NCBI RefSeq assembly: GCF_011683915.1 | Contig: NZ_JAAQPH010000002.1 | Location: 186,001-250,000 of the forward strand | Reading direction: 5' to 3' | DNA from: Pelagibius litoralis | Lineage (GTDB): Bacteria > Pseudomonadota > Alphaproteobacteria > Kiloniellales > Kiloniellaceae | Length of the DNA: 64,000 bases | Part shown: piece after piece, positions 51,070 to 59,805 of the stretch | How positions within the stretch are numbered: position 1 is the stretch's first letter | Layout: each line of letters opens with the position of its first letter | Position numbers and translations under genes: made by a program | The notes under the pieces: generated by a model | What the model was told of the DNA's origin: nothing | The model's input: the letters and a program-made list of their open reading frames with translations, nothing else | Database searches by the model: none

Positions 51070-51114
51070 CTTTTAATCAGGTTGTCGCAGGTTCGATCCC
51101 TGCCGGGCTCACCA
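51070..51114. other. attR core (45 bp)
   Basis: An exact copy of the 3' part of tRNA-Lys (17980-18024), lacking the acceptor 5' strand, D-arm and anticodon 5' stem, so it is not a tRNA gene. It marks the right end of the prophage. Confidence 0.95.
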
Positions 51115-51156
51115 CCACTCCGCCCGATAGCCATAAAATATTCAGTCGATGACCAT

Positions 51157-51183
51157 GACTGCCGGTTGACCGGCAAGCCAGTC
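51157..51183 (-). terminator. Hairpin after the small gene beside attR
   Basis: GCCGGT (51161-51166) and ACCGGC (51169-51174) form a tight stem, with outer GACT/AGTC pairing. It begins at the stop of the leftward gene at 51182. The following minus-strand DNA is AT-rich but has no pure T-run. Confidence 0.45.
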
Positions 51184-51373
51184 AGTGCAGCGTCGCCTGT
51201 ATCTTTGCCCAGGGGGCGGCGCACACCGCCTTGCGCAGGCTGCGCTCGAAGGCTGCGGTTTCGGCCGGGGAGTGTTTTTCGCAGGACATATGGCGGCGAT
51301 CCCGCCGCGCCCGGTTCCTGTGGCTTATTTCTTTCAGGCCGGCAGAACGCCAGAGCATCAGGTGGTTTGACAT
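51182..51373 (-). CDS. Small unknown basic protein beside attR
   Basis: 63 residues from ATG 51373, which has the strong ribosome site GGGGAG. The peptide is basic (RNRARRDRRHMSCEKH) and ends SLRKAVCAAPWAKIQATLH. No family was recognised. It lies outside attR, so it belongs to the chromosome. A palindrome 25 bp upstream of its start may be its operator. Confidence 0.55.
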   Translation of the reverse strand: MSNHLMLWRSAGLKEISHRNRARRDRRHMSCEKHSPAETAAFERSLRKAVCAAPWAKIQATLH

Positions 51374-51709
51374 TCTGAACTCCCCTTTCGCGGTTCTCGT
51401 GGTTTGATCAACCACGGGTATTGTCACCACCTCCGGTAAATTTTTCATTGCGGGGCGGGGAGGTGCGGGAGCGCTGGCGGCCCCCGCCGAAGCCGCCACG
51501 CCCCCGGCTCTGCTGGATGGCGCGGAACAGCGCGGACAGCGGTATCTTGGCAGACAATCGTATGTTTTTACTAAATAAGACTAGAAAAAATAGTCAAATC
51601 GATCAGTTATTTAAGAAGAAGTTAATCGGGTTTCGGTAAACCGGGTCTTCAGCAAGTTAAACCTCCGCTTCAAGAGACAGGTGTCCCTGGTCAGCAAAGA
51701 GACCGATTC
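51374..51709. promoter_or_regulatory. 336-bp gap with a CGTGGTT palindrome
   Basis: No gene seen. CGTGGTT (51398-51404) and AACCACG (51410-51416) are exact inverted repeats 25 bp upstream of the small gene, with TTGATCAA at the centre: a likely regulator site. The middle is GC-rich (51450-51540). The last 100 bases before the histidine kinase are AT-rich. Confidence 0.55.
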
Positions 51710-52804
51710 TTGACGAAAATGCTTGATCGACCAACCCGGACCGGCAACCGCACCATTGCCATCGACATGACGATTGCCGTCGCCATGTTCCTGATTGCCT
51801 TTGTTCTCGCCCAGGCTTTTGATTTGGCTGAAGTTTGGGAAAACTGGGCCGATCGTCATGAGAACTGGGAACTGGATGAGCTGCCTCTGGCGCTCTCCAT
51901 GGCAGCCGTGGCGCTGCTTTGGTTCTCCTGGCGCCGTTGGTGTGCTCTGGCTAAGGAATTCAGACGAAGCAAGCGCATTATGAGGAGGCTTCGCAGTTCG
52001 CTGGAGCAGCGCCGCGCGACGGAGCGGAGATTGATCGAGGCCAGACAGCAGGCCGAACTGGCGGATCGGGCGAAGTCCGAGTTCCTGGCCAATATCAGTC
52101 ATGAACTGCGAACCCCGTTGAACGCGATCATCGGGTTTTCGGATGTGATCGTGAATGAGGTCGACGGTCCGATCGGGAATCCGACATATCACGAGTATGC
52201 GGGCGACATCCGCGACTCCGGCAGGCATCTGCTGGGTATCATCAATGAGATCCTGGATCTCTCGAAGGTCGAAGCCGGTCAGGCTGAGCTGCGCGAGGAA
52301 GCTTTGGCCCCGGCGGATATCATACAATCGGCCATGCGGCTGGTCTCCATGCAGTCGGCGGCGTCGGGCATCGATCTGCGGTTCGACCAGAATGCCGCCG
52401 GGCTGGAATTCTTCGGTGATCCGCGGCTTATGAAGCAGATCCTCATCAATCTGATTTCCAATGCGGTCAAGTTCAGCACCGCCAGCGGAAGTGTGACGGT
52501 GACCACCGATGTGGCCGTGACCGGGGGACTGGAAATCAGGATTGCCGACAACGGTCTGGGTATGACACGGGAAGAAGTCGCCATAGCCCTGAAACCTTTT
52601 CGCCAGATCGAAAATGCCTATAGCCGCAGTCGGCCGGGTACCGGCCTGGGCCTTCCCCTTGCCGTCGCGCTGACGGAACTGCACGGTGGATCCCTGGTGG
52701 TGGAAAGCCAGCCCGGAAGAGGCACAGAGGTATTGCTGGAATTCCCCGCCGAGCGGTCGCTCCGGCCATCGGAAAGCGTCCTGGATGCCCAGGTGGCGGG
52801 TTAG
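51710..52804 (+). CDS. Membrane-bound sensor histidine kinase
   Basis: About 364 residues. Two membrane helices (IDMTIAVAMFLIAFVLAQAF and LPLALSMAAVALLWFSW) flank a very short periplasmic loop. A coiled coil leads to the dimerisation domain with the phosphorylated His in FLANISHELRTPLNAIIGFS. The ATPase domain has the N box (NLISNAVKFS), G1 (DNGLGM) and G2 (GTGLGL). With so small a loop it probably senses a membrane or cytosolic signal. No response regulator gene is adjacent. The start is TTG 51710 or ATG 51719; neither has a strong ribosome site. Confidence 0.93.
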   Translation: MTKMLDRPTRTGNRTIAIDMTIAVAMFLIAFVLAQAFDLAEVWENWADRHENWELDELPLALSMAAVALLWFSWRRWCALAKEFRRSKRIMRRLRSSLEQRRATERRLIEARQQAELADRAKSEFLANISHELRTPLNAIIGFSDVIVNEVDGPIGNPTYHEYAGDIRDSGRHLLGIINEILDLSKVEAGQAELREEALAPADIIQSAMRLVSMQSAASGIDLRFDQNAAGLEFFGDPRLMKQILINLISNAVKFSTASGSVTVTTDVAVTGGLEIRIADNGLGMTREEVAIALKPFRQIENAYSRSRPGTGLGLPLAVALTELHGGSLVVESQPGRGTEVLLEFPAERSLRPSESVLDAQVAG

Positions 52805-52812
52805 ACCGTCCT

Positions 52813-53199
52813 CTAGCGGTCGCGATCGCGGCCCAGTGCCATCAGGCTGATGCCGAGGGCCACCGATCCGAAGGTAATGAAAAGCCCGAAAAACAGCAGG
52901 CCAAGGCTCAGCCAGGGTTGCTGACTTCCCATAATCAGGCCGCGCAGGCCGGCAAGGTCGCTGGCCAGGATGGCTGCGCAGAAGCCGCACGAGGCGGCCA
53001 GTCCTATGACCAGATGGCGGCACACGAAGCGCAGGGCCTGTTTCTCGTGGGGCAGCAGCGGATGCTTCTCCTCTATGGCGCAGTTGTCCGCCAGGATCGG
53101 ATTCCCGGCCTGAAACCGCAACTCTCTGTGTCCGCGCGGATCGTCGCAGGCCCGCCAAGGGTGGGAAAACCCACAGAAAAGGAAGCTCTTTTTGCCCAA
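52813..53199 (-). CDS. Small two-helix membrane protein
   Basis: Up to 128 residues. The supported part is the C-terminal 80: HLVIGLAASCGFCAAILA and LSLGLLFFGLFITFGSVALG are membrane helices, with a charged end (LMALGRDRDR). The start is unclear; a TTG at 53199 gives the length stated, but the first 35 residues look less protein-like and GTG codons further in are possible. No family was recognised. It converges with the histidine kinase. Confidence 0.55.
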   Translation of the reverse strand: MGKKSFLFCGFSHPWRACDDPRGHRELRFQAGNPILADNCAIEEKHPLLPHEKQALRFVCRHLVIGLAASCGFCAAILASDLAGLRGLIMGSQQPWLSLGLLFFGLFITFGSVALGISLMALGRDRDR

Positions 53200-53310
53200 T
53201 CTTGAGTTCGGGGGCTACGGAGCCGACCCAACTTCTGTGACCCAGGTAACCGAACATTAAAACAAGACGTGCAGGCTGTGTTGGTGCGTAAGCATGGAGA
53301 GGTTGGAGCC

Positions 53311-53529
53311 ATGAAAGCCTATGATAGCTTCGATCCGACACGTTGGATCGTCGACGCTTTTCGAGCGGGCATATTTGCGCGGGTCAATGCGAACGGTGAC
53401 CTGGCCCTTGATGTCGTGAATGCCTGCCCCAAGCAGACCGAGGAGCTTCTCGGCCGTTTGAGCGGAAACTCGGAATCCGTCATCCTGCAGATGCCGAAGC
53501 CGGACAGCGACGTTCTCTATCTGAACTGA
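53311..53529 (+). CDS. Small unknown protein
   Basis: 72 residues from ATG 53311 (GAGAGGTTGGAG upstream). The sequence SFDPTRWIVDAFRAGIFARV, then LLGRLSGNSESVILQMPKPD, reads as a compact alpha/beta protein, with no family recognised. It probably belongs to the lineage's core genome, since codon use matches its neighbours. Confidence 0.6.
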   Translation: MKAYDSFDPTRWIVDAFRAGIFARVNANGDLALDVVNACPKQTEELLGRLSGNSESVILQMPKPDSDVLYLN

Positions 53530-53620
53530 TCCGTTTTCCCGGTCTATTCCTTGAGCGTCGCGGGCGATAACCCTCAAGGGGGATTGCGTGCCCGCCAAGA
53601 CGCAGTTTCCGCCAGCGCAG

Positions 53621-54067
53621 CTAGTCGACGCCGATGATATCGATGTCGTTATCCAGAATAAGCTGGCGCAGCGTTTTCAATCCCGTCTCCAGTTCCTCAT
53701 ACTCCTGACGCAGCAGCGACACCTCTCCGACCGCGGCCTTACGGTTTGCCTGGTTGCGCGGCAATTCCATAAGGGCTGCCAGGTAACGGCCTTTCGCATG
53801 AGCGGCGCGGCGTACCAGGGCTTTGATTTCACTCTGCTTCAGATGCACCAGAACCGACATGACCTCGTGCCGGCCCTGCTCCTGGATCGATTCGTCGATT
53901 TGATCGACGAACTGGCCGGCCGATACCCGCGGGCGTTCCGGTTCCGGTGCGGCCAGCGTTTCCTCCAGCATCCGCAGTGTCTCGCGCGGCTTGCCGCTGG
54001 AGCGGTGGAACCACTGCAAGGCTTGGTTCGATCCGGGTTCGATCCCGGTGAGATCTGCGAAGGTCAT
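53621..54067 (-). CDS. Unknown helical protein
   Basis: 148 residues, helical throughout, with a C-terminal coiled coil (EVSLLRQEYEELETGLKTLR) and a short acidic hydrophobic end (NDIDIIGVD). No family was recognised and no signal peptide is present. The gap 54068-54313 upstream of it is GC-rich with no visible gene. Confidence 0.65.
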   Translation of the reverse strand: MTFADLTGIEPGSNQALQWFHRSSGKPRETLRMLEETLAAPEPERPRVSAGQFVDQIDESIQEQGRHEVMSVLVHLKQSEIKALVRRAAHAKGRYLAALMELPRNQANRKAAVGEVSLLRQEYEELETGLKTLRQLILDNDIDIIGVD

Positions 54068-54313
54068 CCTGTTCCTCCCATGCGCCTACATTGGCTGGTG
54101 ACCCCGGGGCCGTCTTCGACCCGCGGGGCAGGGTAGAGGATGCAAGCTGCGGGCCAGGACAGGCTTAGGGGAAAACCCTCAGGAAACGGCGGATTTTTCG
54201 CTTAGGGGGGCGGTGCGGCAGTCGGCAGATTTCTGCATCGGGCAGATTTTGCCGGGCGGGTCCTGCAGGGGGCGAAATCGGGCGATCAGACGACCGCCGT
54301 CAATCCATTGGCG

Positions 54314-54622
54314 TCAGTCCACTGCCATATAGCGGCCGCTGAGGGCAGGATGGTCGTCGTTGGCCGCGCCGAGCAGGGCCAATCCGCCGTCAGGGCCGTC
54401 GGCAAGGCGGAGCACCCGCGAGCGCACCCGCTTAAGGCCGGTACGGTTCTGGTGATTGCGGCGAAAGCGGCGAAGCAGGCGCCAGGAAACCACAGCGGTG
54501 ATGATGCCGAGCCACATGTAGGGGTACCACCAGGGCATCAACACGACGAAGTCGTGGAGCAGAAGGTAGTAAGGGTCGGATTCCGCCCCGGGCCCATAGA
54601 TCCATTGTAAGACTTGAAGCAT
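54314..54622 (-). CDS. Small membrane protein
   Basis: 102 residues with one or two membrane helices (YYLLLHDFVVLMPWWYP and YMWLGIITAVVSWRLL), then a strongly basic segment (RRFRRNHQNRTGLKRVRSR) and a soluble tail. No family was recognised. Upstream (54623-54818) lies an unusually AT-rich stretch without a gene, probably the promoter region. Confidence 0.6.
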   Translation of the reverse strand: MLQVLQWIYGPGAESDPYYLLLHDFVVLMPWWYPYMWLGIITAVVSWRLLRRFRRNHQNRTGLKRVRSRVLRLADGPDGGLALLGAANDDHPALSGRYMAVD

Positions 54623-54818
54623 TCGCTGTTGCCCTTATGACAATATAAGAGATTCAACTATCGACTGGGCAGATTGTTCAATAAATACAGATAAAAATCA
54701 ACAGGATTTTTAGATTTAGTTAACCATATTATTCAGTATTTAAGTAAATATTGAAGTAAATGCGATATATGGATCGAGTATTGCCTGTGCGACCTGACCG
54801 AATGCCGGCCATGGCGCG

Positions 54819-55262
54819 CTATTCTTCCGGAAGCCCGCAGGCCCAGCGGTTGTAGCCTTCCTTTGCCGGAATGCCTGCGGCGGCGGGTTCGATGTGGCTG
54901 AGGCCGAGCGTCATCAGGTCCCCGGAGTCCTCGATCGCGGCGAGCGTATCGACATAGTTCAGGCGGCCGCGGTAGTAGGTCCGCGGGTTCTCCGGAATGA
55001 CTCTGATCGGCGGGACTTCTGAAATGTGGCCGCTGGCGCGGTCCAGCAGGAACAACTCCACCGGCCGGCCTGCTTCCCACAGTGTCGGTCCGAGGGTAAC
55101 CAGCAGCATTTCCTGGCTTTTGTAAGCCCGGGACTCCCCGTCGAGGATGTAGCCCCAGCCGCGCCAGCATTCGGTTTTCTGGCCGGCGGGCAGGCTCTGC
55201 GCCGAAGCCGGTTGAGCGATCCCGGCGGTTGCCAGCAGGCCGGCAACGAGCAGTCGCGCCAT
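54819..55262 (-). CDS. Unknown exported protein
   Basis: 147 residues from ATG 55262, opening with a typical signal peptide (ARLLVAGLLATAGIAQPASA) likely cleaved after AQPASA. Two Cys residues (TECWRGWG and RWACGLPEE) could form a disulphide in the periplasm. No family was recognised. A GTG at 55331 would add 23 residues but overlaps the zinc-finger gene and gives a poor signal peptide. Confidence 0.65.
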   Translation of the reverse strand: MARLLVAGLLATAGIAQPASAQSLPAGQKTECWRGWGYILDGESRAYKSQEMLLVTLGPTLWEAGRPVELFLLDRASGHISEVPPIRVIPENPRTYYRGRLNYVDTLAAIEDSGDLMTLGLSHIEPAAAGIPAKEGYNRWACGLPEE

Positions 55263-55320
55263 TGCCAGGTGGATCGATAGGGGCCGGCCCGGCGTCCCTT
55301 TGTGCCTTCGACGGGCCACT

Positions 55321-55680
55321 TTAGTGGCCACGCCCGCTGCCGGCGCAGTCGACGCAGGTCGGCAGGGTCGGGTCCAACTCCAGCCTTTTCAGAGGAATTT
55401 GCTCGCCGCAGGTCACACAGTAGCCATAGTCGCCGGTCTCGATCCGCTTCAGGCTCGATTCGATCCGTTGCAGCTCGGCCTTGCGGCGGCGCTCTGCCTC
55501 CAGGGACATTGCTTGACCTTGAAGCGCATCCATTCGCGTCAGCCTGCCAACCCTGGTTTGATCGAGTTCAACCGGTTTCCGACTTTCGGCGCTGCTTTCA
55601 ACCAGATCCAGCAGTTCACTGCGGCGTTGGAGGAGGCGTTCGCGATGGTGGACGAGGTCGACCTGGATCGGTTCGTTCAT
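55321..55680 (-). CDS. DksA/TraR-family C4 zinc-finger protein
   Basis: 119 residues. A helical N-terminal hairpin (HHRERLLQRRSELLDLVE) is followed by the C4 zinc finger YCVTCGEQIPLKRL...CVDC. This matches short DksA/TraR proteins, which bind the RNA polymerase secondary channel and change promoter response. It lacks the DxxDxA tip of true DksA, so it is probably a relative with another partner. The stop lies inside a perfect 7-bp palindrome (55314-55329). ATG 55680 is preferred; the frame extends 52 codons further up without support. Confidence 0.82.
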   Translation of the reverse strand: MNEPIQVDLVHHRERLLQRRSELLDLVESSAESRKPVELDQTRVGRLTRMDALQGQAMSLEAERRRKAELQRIESSLKRIETGDYGYCVTCGEQIPLKRLELDPTLPTCVDCAGSGRGH

Positions 55681-55970
55681 TCCGCATGATGGCGCTGGGT
55701 GTTTCGCACGACAAGGACTTTGGTGACTCGGGGATTTCAGCCGCCGGGCCCGGGAATGCTCAACAAAGCGATGGAGAGGATGGGTAGCCTGCAGGGATGA
55801 ACAAGATCCCGGCCGTCTTCGGGGGTTGGTAGACATGAAGTCGTACAGGGAGGCAGGACCCCAATCCCCGCAGGCTTACCCTGGTTCAAAGGTACGGGCG
55901 AGGCCGGCTTCGCAGGGGTGATCATTTTGTGTCAAGCCCAAGGAAACCCGCGCTAAAGGGTTACTTCCGC

Positions 55971-56204
55971 TCAGATTTCCGGCCCCCGGTGATGCTCGTC
56001 ATCATGTCCCTTGCGGCTGGAATAGAAGACCAGAAACATCAGACCGCCGCCCAGCAGCAGGGAGAGCAGGCAGCCGAGCGTGAGGGCGATCATGCCATGC
56101 AGGCTGATATCGACTCCGCCCATACCCCACCAGACGAACAGTCCGCCGACCAGCGACAACACCAGAAGGCCGCCTAGAGTTACGAGCAGTAGCACCGTTT
56201 TCAT
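55971..56204 (-). CDS. Small two-helix membrane protein
   Basis: 77 residues with two membrane helices (TVLLLVTLGGLLVLSLVGGLF and LTLGCLLSLLLGGGLMFLVF) and a histidine-rich cytosolic tail (GHDDEHHRGPE) that could bind metal. No family was recognised. It is transcribed alone, away from the tRNA-Leu genes. Confidence 0.65.
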   Translation of the reverse strand: MKTVLLLVTLGGLLVLSLVGGLFVWWGMGGVDISLHGMIALTLGCLLSLLLGGGLMFLVFYSSRKGHDDEHHRGPEI

Positions 56205-56392
56205 GGGCCGAACAACAATCCTGAATGAAGGAATGGTTTGGGGTCAACAGCTTAGCCTGCTGAGCGGGGCACATGGTGGACCTTTGCCCCGATCTTCGTC
56301 CAGCCCTTTTTCCGCGCAGTTTTCCGTTGCCCTTTTGGCGCAGGACGCTATAACACCGGCTCCGAGCCGGTGGCCATGACCAGCGGAAAGCT

Positions 56393-56479
56393 GCGGCTGT
56401 GGCGGAATCGGTAGACGCGCAGCGTTGAGGGCGCTGTGGGGGAAACCCCGTGGAGGTTCAAGTCCTCTCAGCCGCACCA
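56393..56479 (+). tRNA. tRNA-Leu (anticodon GAG)
   Basis: An 87-base class II tRNA with CCA encoded. The acceptor GCGGCTG pairs with CAGCCGC, the anticodon stem is CAGCG/CGCTG with loop TTGAGGG, the long variable arm is TGGGGGAAACCCCG, and the T-arm is GAGGTTCAAGTCCTC. Confidence 0.95.
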
Positions 56480-56536
56480 TCTGGCCTCAGGTGCTCGGAT
56501 TTTTTGGGAGGGAATACTTGACCCTCCGGCAGCGTT

Positions 56537-56623
56537 GCGGCTGTGGCGGAATTGGTAGACGCGCTAGCTTCAGGTGCTAGTTTTCGCAAGGAAGTGGAGG
56601 TTCGAGTCCTCTCAGCCGCACCA
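56537..56623 (+). tRNA. tRNA-Leu (anticodon CAG)
   Basis: An 87-base class II tRNA with CCA encoded, 57 bp after tRNA-Leu(GAG). The first 16 bases and the acceptor and T-arms are nearly identical to that gene, but the anticodon loop is TTCAGGT and the variable arm differs, so the pair probably arose by duplication. Confidence 0.96.
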
Positions 56624-56909
56624 AACCTGGCTCTGGTGCAGGGATCATCAGCAGCCGACAGGCAGGCCCTGGCCGTATTAGTTCTTCTTTATCCCTTTGC
56701 AATCACCTTTGCGGTTTCTGCCAGCGGTGCTGTGCTCTCTGGTACTTTGGCCGGGAATTCCCATATCATGAGTCAGTCGGGGAAGTGGTGCATGGGGTCG
56801 TTTGCAGACCCCCAAACTGGTGGATAGGGGCGGTAACGGCGAGCTGGTCAAATGCGGCTCGGCCTGACACCGATGGGATTGGCTATGAGCCAGGGAGGAG
56901 TCAGAACCT

Positions 56910-58328
56910 TTGTCTGACAAGAAGCAGGTCAGCTTCGGCACGCGGTTGAGGAACTACTTCCTCGCAGGCGTGCTGGTGACGGCGCCGGCCAGCATTACCT
57001 TCTGGCTCACATGGCGCGTGATCACCTTCATCGACAACCGCATCACGCCGATGATTCCGCCGCAGTGGAATCCGGAGAGCTATCTGCCCTTCGGCGTACC
57101 GGGGCTCGGCCTCATCGTCGCCCTGCTGTTCCTGATGCTGGTCGGCTTCCTTGCGGCCGGCTATCTGGGCCGCCTGACCATGAGCATCGGCGAGCGCATC
57201 GTTGCGCGGCTGCCGGTCATTCGCTCGGTCTATGGCTGGACCAAGCAACTTCTTGAGACGGTCCTGTCCCAATCGTCCACCGCTTTCCGGGAAGTGGTGC
57301 TGGTCGAATATCCCCGGCGCGGCTGCTGGGCCGTCGGTTTCATCACCGGAGAGACGGTTGGCGAGGTGCAGCATCTGACCGCCGAGACGGTCTTCAATGT
57401 CTTCGTACCGGCGACACCGAACCCGACCACCGGCTTCCTTCTTTTCGTACCACGACGCGACGTCCATCACCTGGACCTGACGGTCGAGGAGGGCATCAAG
57501 CTGGTTATTTCCAGCGGCATCGTCATCCCCAATCGCGATCATGACGGGGAGGGCGAGGTCGGCGTCGAAGAGGCCAAAGCCCAGGTCGAGGCTCATGCGG
57601 AGCAGACCCTGCGCCCGAAGCGGCGGAAGAAGCCGCCGCCGGTGCCCCGTGCGGGCGTCGTGACGCGCCTGCGCAACTATTTCTTTGCCGGTGTATTGGT
57701 GACCGCGCCGATTGCGATCACGGCCTGGCTGGCCTGGGAGTTCGTGTCTTTTGTCGACAGCAAGGTGACACCCTTGATCCCCGCGCGCTGGAACCCGGAA
57801 ACCTACCTGCCGTTCAGCCTGCCGGGTCTTGGCGTCGTTGTCGTGGTGGTGACCCTCATTCTCGTCGGTTTCCTGACCGCCGGACTTGTCGGCCGCTCTC
57901 TGATTGCCAGCGGAGAGCGCCTGCTGGCCCGGATGCCGGTGATCCGCAGTCTCTACAGCGCAGTGAAGCAAATCCTGGAGACGGTCTTCAAGGAACAATC
58001 CCAGGCCTTTCGTGAGGTCGTGCTGCTGGAATATCCGCGGTCGGACTGCTGGGCCCTGGGCTTCATTACCGGCCCGGCGGAACATGGCATTCAGGACCTG
58101 ACGCCGGACGACTCCGTCAACATCTTCCTGCCAACCACGCCGAACCCGACCTCCGGCTTCCTTCTGTTCCTGCCGCGAACCGCCGTCCGGCCTCTGACCA
58201 TGACGGTCGAGGAGGGCATCAAGATGGTGGTCTCCGGCGGCATCGTGACACCGCCTGACCGACGTGCGCCTGCGGCAGAGGGCGAGGGACCGTCCGAAGG
58301 TACGCCGCCGATCGCCCGCAGCGGCTAA
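56910..58328 (+). CDS. Tandem DUF502 membrane protein (two fused domains)
   Basis: 472 residues made of two DUF502 domains, about 10-205 and 250-450, each with two membrane helices and the motifs RLRNYFxAGVLVTAP, RxPVIRSxY, FREVVLxEYPR and PNPTxGFLLF. A charged linker joins them. Usual family members have one copy of about 200 residues. The function is unknown. It starts at TTG with a strong ribosome site (GGGAGGAG). DUF502 genes commonly lie next to recG in related bacteria, as here with one gene in between. Confidence 0.92.
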   Translation: MSDKKQVSFGTRLRNYFLAGVLVTAPASITFWLTWRVITFIDNRITPMIPPQWNPESYLPFGVPGLGLIVALLFLMLVGFLAAGYLGRLTMSIGERIVARLPVIRSVYGWTKQLLETVLSQSSTAFREVVLVEYPRRGCWAVGFITGETVGEVQHLTAETVFNVFVPATPNPTTGFLLFVPRRDVHHLDLTVEEGIKLVISSGIVIPNRDHDGEGEVGVEEAKAQVEAHAEQTLRPKRRKKPPPVPRAGVVTRLRNYFFAGVLVTAPIAITAWLAWEFVSFVDSKVTPLIPARWNPETYLPFSLPGLGVVVVVVTLILVGFLTAGLVGRSLIASGERLLARMPVIRSLYSAVKQILETVFKEQSQAFREVVLLEYPRSDCWALGFITGPAEHGIQDLTPDDSVNIFLPTTPNPTSGFLLFLPRTAVRPLTMTVEEGIKMVVSGGIVTPPDRRAPAAEGEGPSEGTPPIARSG

Positions 58329-58561
58329 CGCTGTCGCCGCTCTACCCCGACTTTACGAACATAGCTGCCGCAGTCTTGACTTTGGGCTGCCGAAACCCCG
58401 AGAGGCAGAATAGCATACTACGCCTTTCTTTAGCCGCGTTGTAGGTGCTAATAGGGCTGGGCGGTGGCGGTCGCACTGGCGGTGGAAATCGATTCCAAGT
58501 CCGCGGAAAACGGAGCGCGCCGTGATACCCGCTGCGGCGGAATGATGTTGAGGGGGGCAGT

Positions 58562-59755
58562 TTGCGACAGGGTTGGACGGAGCGCCGCTCCGCCACAGTT
58601 CCACGTTTCATGGCGTTGGACAGCTGGCGGGGAATTGCAGCCTTGTTCGTCGCTGCGTTTCACGTTGGTCCCGTGGGCCATCTGCAGGATCTGTCGCTGC
58701 TCAGGCAGGCGTACTATTTCGTAGATCTCTTTTTTGTACTAAGCGGCTTTGTGATCGCCGCGAACTACGGCACGCGCTTGACCGACCTCGCATCGGTCCG
58801 CGGGTTTCTCTTGCTGAGGCTGGGGCGTCTTTATCCACTGCATTTCGCATTGTTCATGGCGTTTCTCGGACTGGAGCTGCTGAAGTTTCTTCCGGTGTTC
58901 GGAAACGTCATCATGCAACAGCCGTTTTCCACGCCAGAGACCGCCCCGGAGACGATTTTTACCAACCTGTTGTTGGTTCACTCCCTTGGCGCTCATGACT
59001 TCTACACATGGAATACACCAAGTTGGAGTATCAGCACGGAATTCTATACCTATGTCCTCTTCGCCATCGCTTTGCTGGTGTTCCGCAAACGAGTCGTATG
59101 GTTCTTATCTGCTGTCGTACTAATCAGTCCTGTTGCGCTCTTTGGTCTGCACGGCAGCCTAGCGGCCGGATATGACTACGGCTTGATCAGATGCGTGTTT
59201 GGATTCGCTGCCGGCGTGTTGGCATGGCGACTTTATCTGATCTGCCATAGGCGATGGGGTGAGGTACCGCTGCCATGGATGATAGCCTCCTTGCTTGAGA
59301 CGGTCGCCGTCTGTTTGTCGATTTTGGCGATCTCGATGACCACGGTGAAGGATTTCTCTTTCGTCCTGCCCTACCTCTTCGCGCTTGCGATTGTCCTCTT
59401 CGCCTTTGAAGGAGGAGCGGTGTCTCAGCTGTTGAAACATCGCTGGCCGATCGCGCTTGGTATGCTCTCTTACTCCGTTTACATGACGCACATGCTGGTC
59501 AAGCGCCTTCTGTTGAAAGCAGCCGATGTGGTGGAGCGATATAGCGACATAGAATTGGTTCAGAATTTGCCCGGCACCAGAGTGATTGGCACGGAACTCT
59601 GGCAGGGTGATGTTTACCTGCTCACTTACCTATGCGTCGTGATCACTCTGTCCTTTTTTACTTATCGATTCATCGAGCAGCCGGCGAGAAGCTGGAGCCG
59701 CTCGCTCGTGTTAGGTCGCGGCCCAGCGCGGCAGTACGCCGAAGGTGAAGCTTGA
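58562..59755 (+). CDS. Acyltransferase 3 (OafA/YrhL-type) membrane protein
   Basis: 397 residues with about ten membrane helices. The N-terminus ALDSWRGIAALFVAAFHVG and FVDLFFVLSGFVIAANYG hold the conserved Arg and His of acyltransferase 3 proteins, which O-acylate surface sugars or lipids. SWSISTEFYTYVLFA and the C-terminal YRFIEQPARSW also fit. The TTG at 58562 has GAGGGGGG upstream; ATG 58610 is an alternative. The base composition is lower in GC than its neighbours and it splits the usual DUF502-recG pair, so it may be acquired. Confidence 0.88.
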   Translation: MRQGWTERRSATVPRFMALDSWRGIAALFVAAFHVGPVGHLQDLSLLRQAYYFVDLFFVLSGFVIAANYGTRLTDLASVRGFLLLRLGRLYPLHFALFMAFLGLELLKFLPVFGNVIMQQPFSTPETAPETIFTNLLLVHSLGAHDFYTWNTPSWSISTEFYTYVLFAIALLVFRKRVVWFLSAVVLISPVALFGLHGSLAAGYDYGLIRCVFGFAAGVLAWRLYLICHRRWGEVPLPWMIASLLETVAVCLSILAISMTTVKDFSFVLPYLFALAIVLFAFEGGAVSQLLKHRWPIALGMLSYSVYMTHMLVKRLLLKAADVVERYSDIELVQNLPGTRVIGTELWQGDVYLLTYLCVVITLSFFTYRFIEQPARSWSRSLVLGRGPARQYAEGEA

Positions 59756-59805
59756 TGTCTGGAGATTTGTTCGGGCAGTAGTATCTTGTTTGGTCATCAG
59801 CTTTG

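Larger units (their letters stand above)
17980..51114. mobile_element. Temperate podovirus-like prophage, about 33.1 kb
   Basis: Bounded by 45-bp exact direct repeats (attL in tRNA-Lys, attR at the right end). It holds an integrase, excisionase candidate, replication block, terminase, portal, scaffold, capsid, T7-like tail tube proteins, internal virion proteins and tail fibre. All structural genes run leftward and are open, so the prophage looks complete. Codon and base composition are visibly less GC-rich than the flanks. No phage RNA polymerase is present, which separates it from true T7 relatives. Confidence 0.95.

Noticed and set aside
51070..51114. A second tRNA-Lys gene
   Set aside because: Only the 3' 45 bases are present; the 5' half cannot form a cloverleaf. 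It is the attR copy.
56901..58085. A 394-residue open frame on the minus strand
   Set aside because: Shadow of the tandem DUF502 gene. Its repetitive look comes from the duplicated domain on the other strand.
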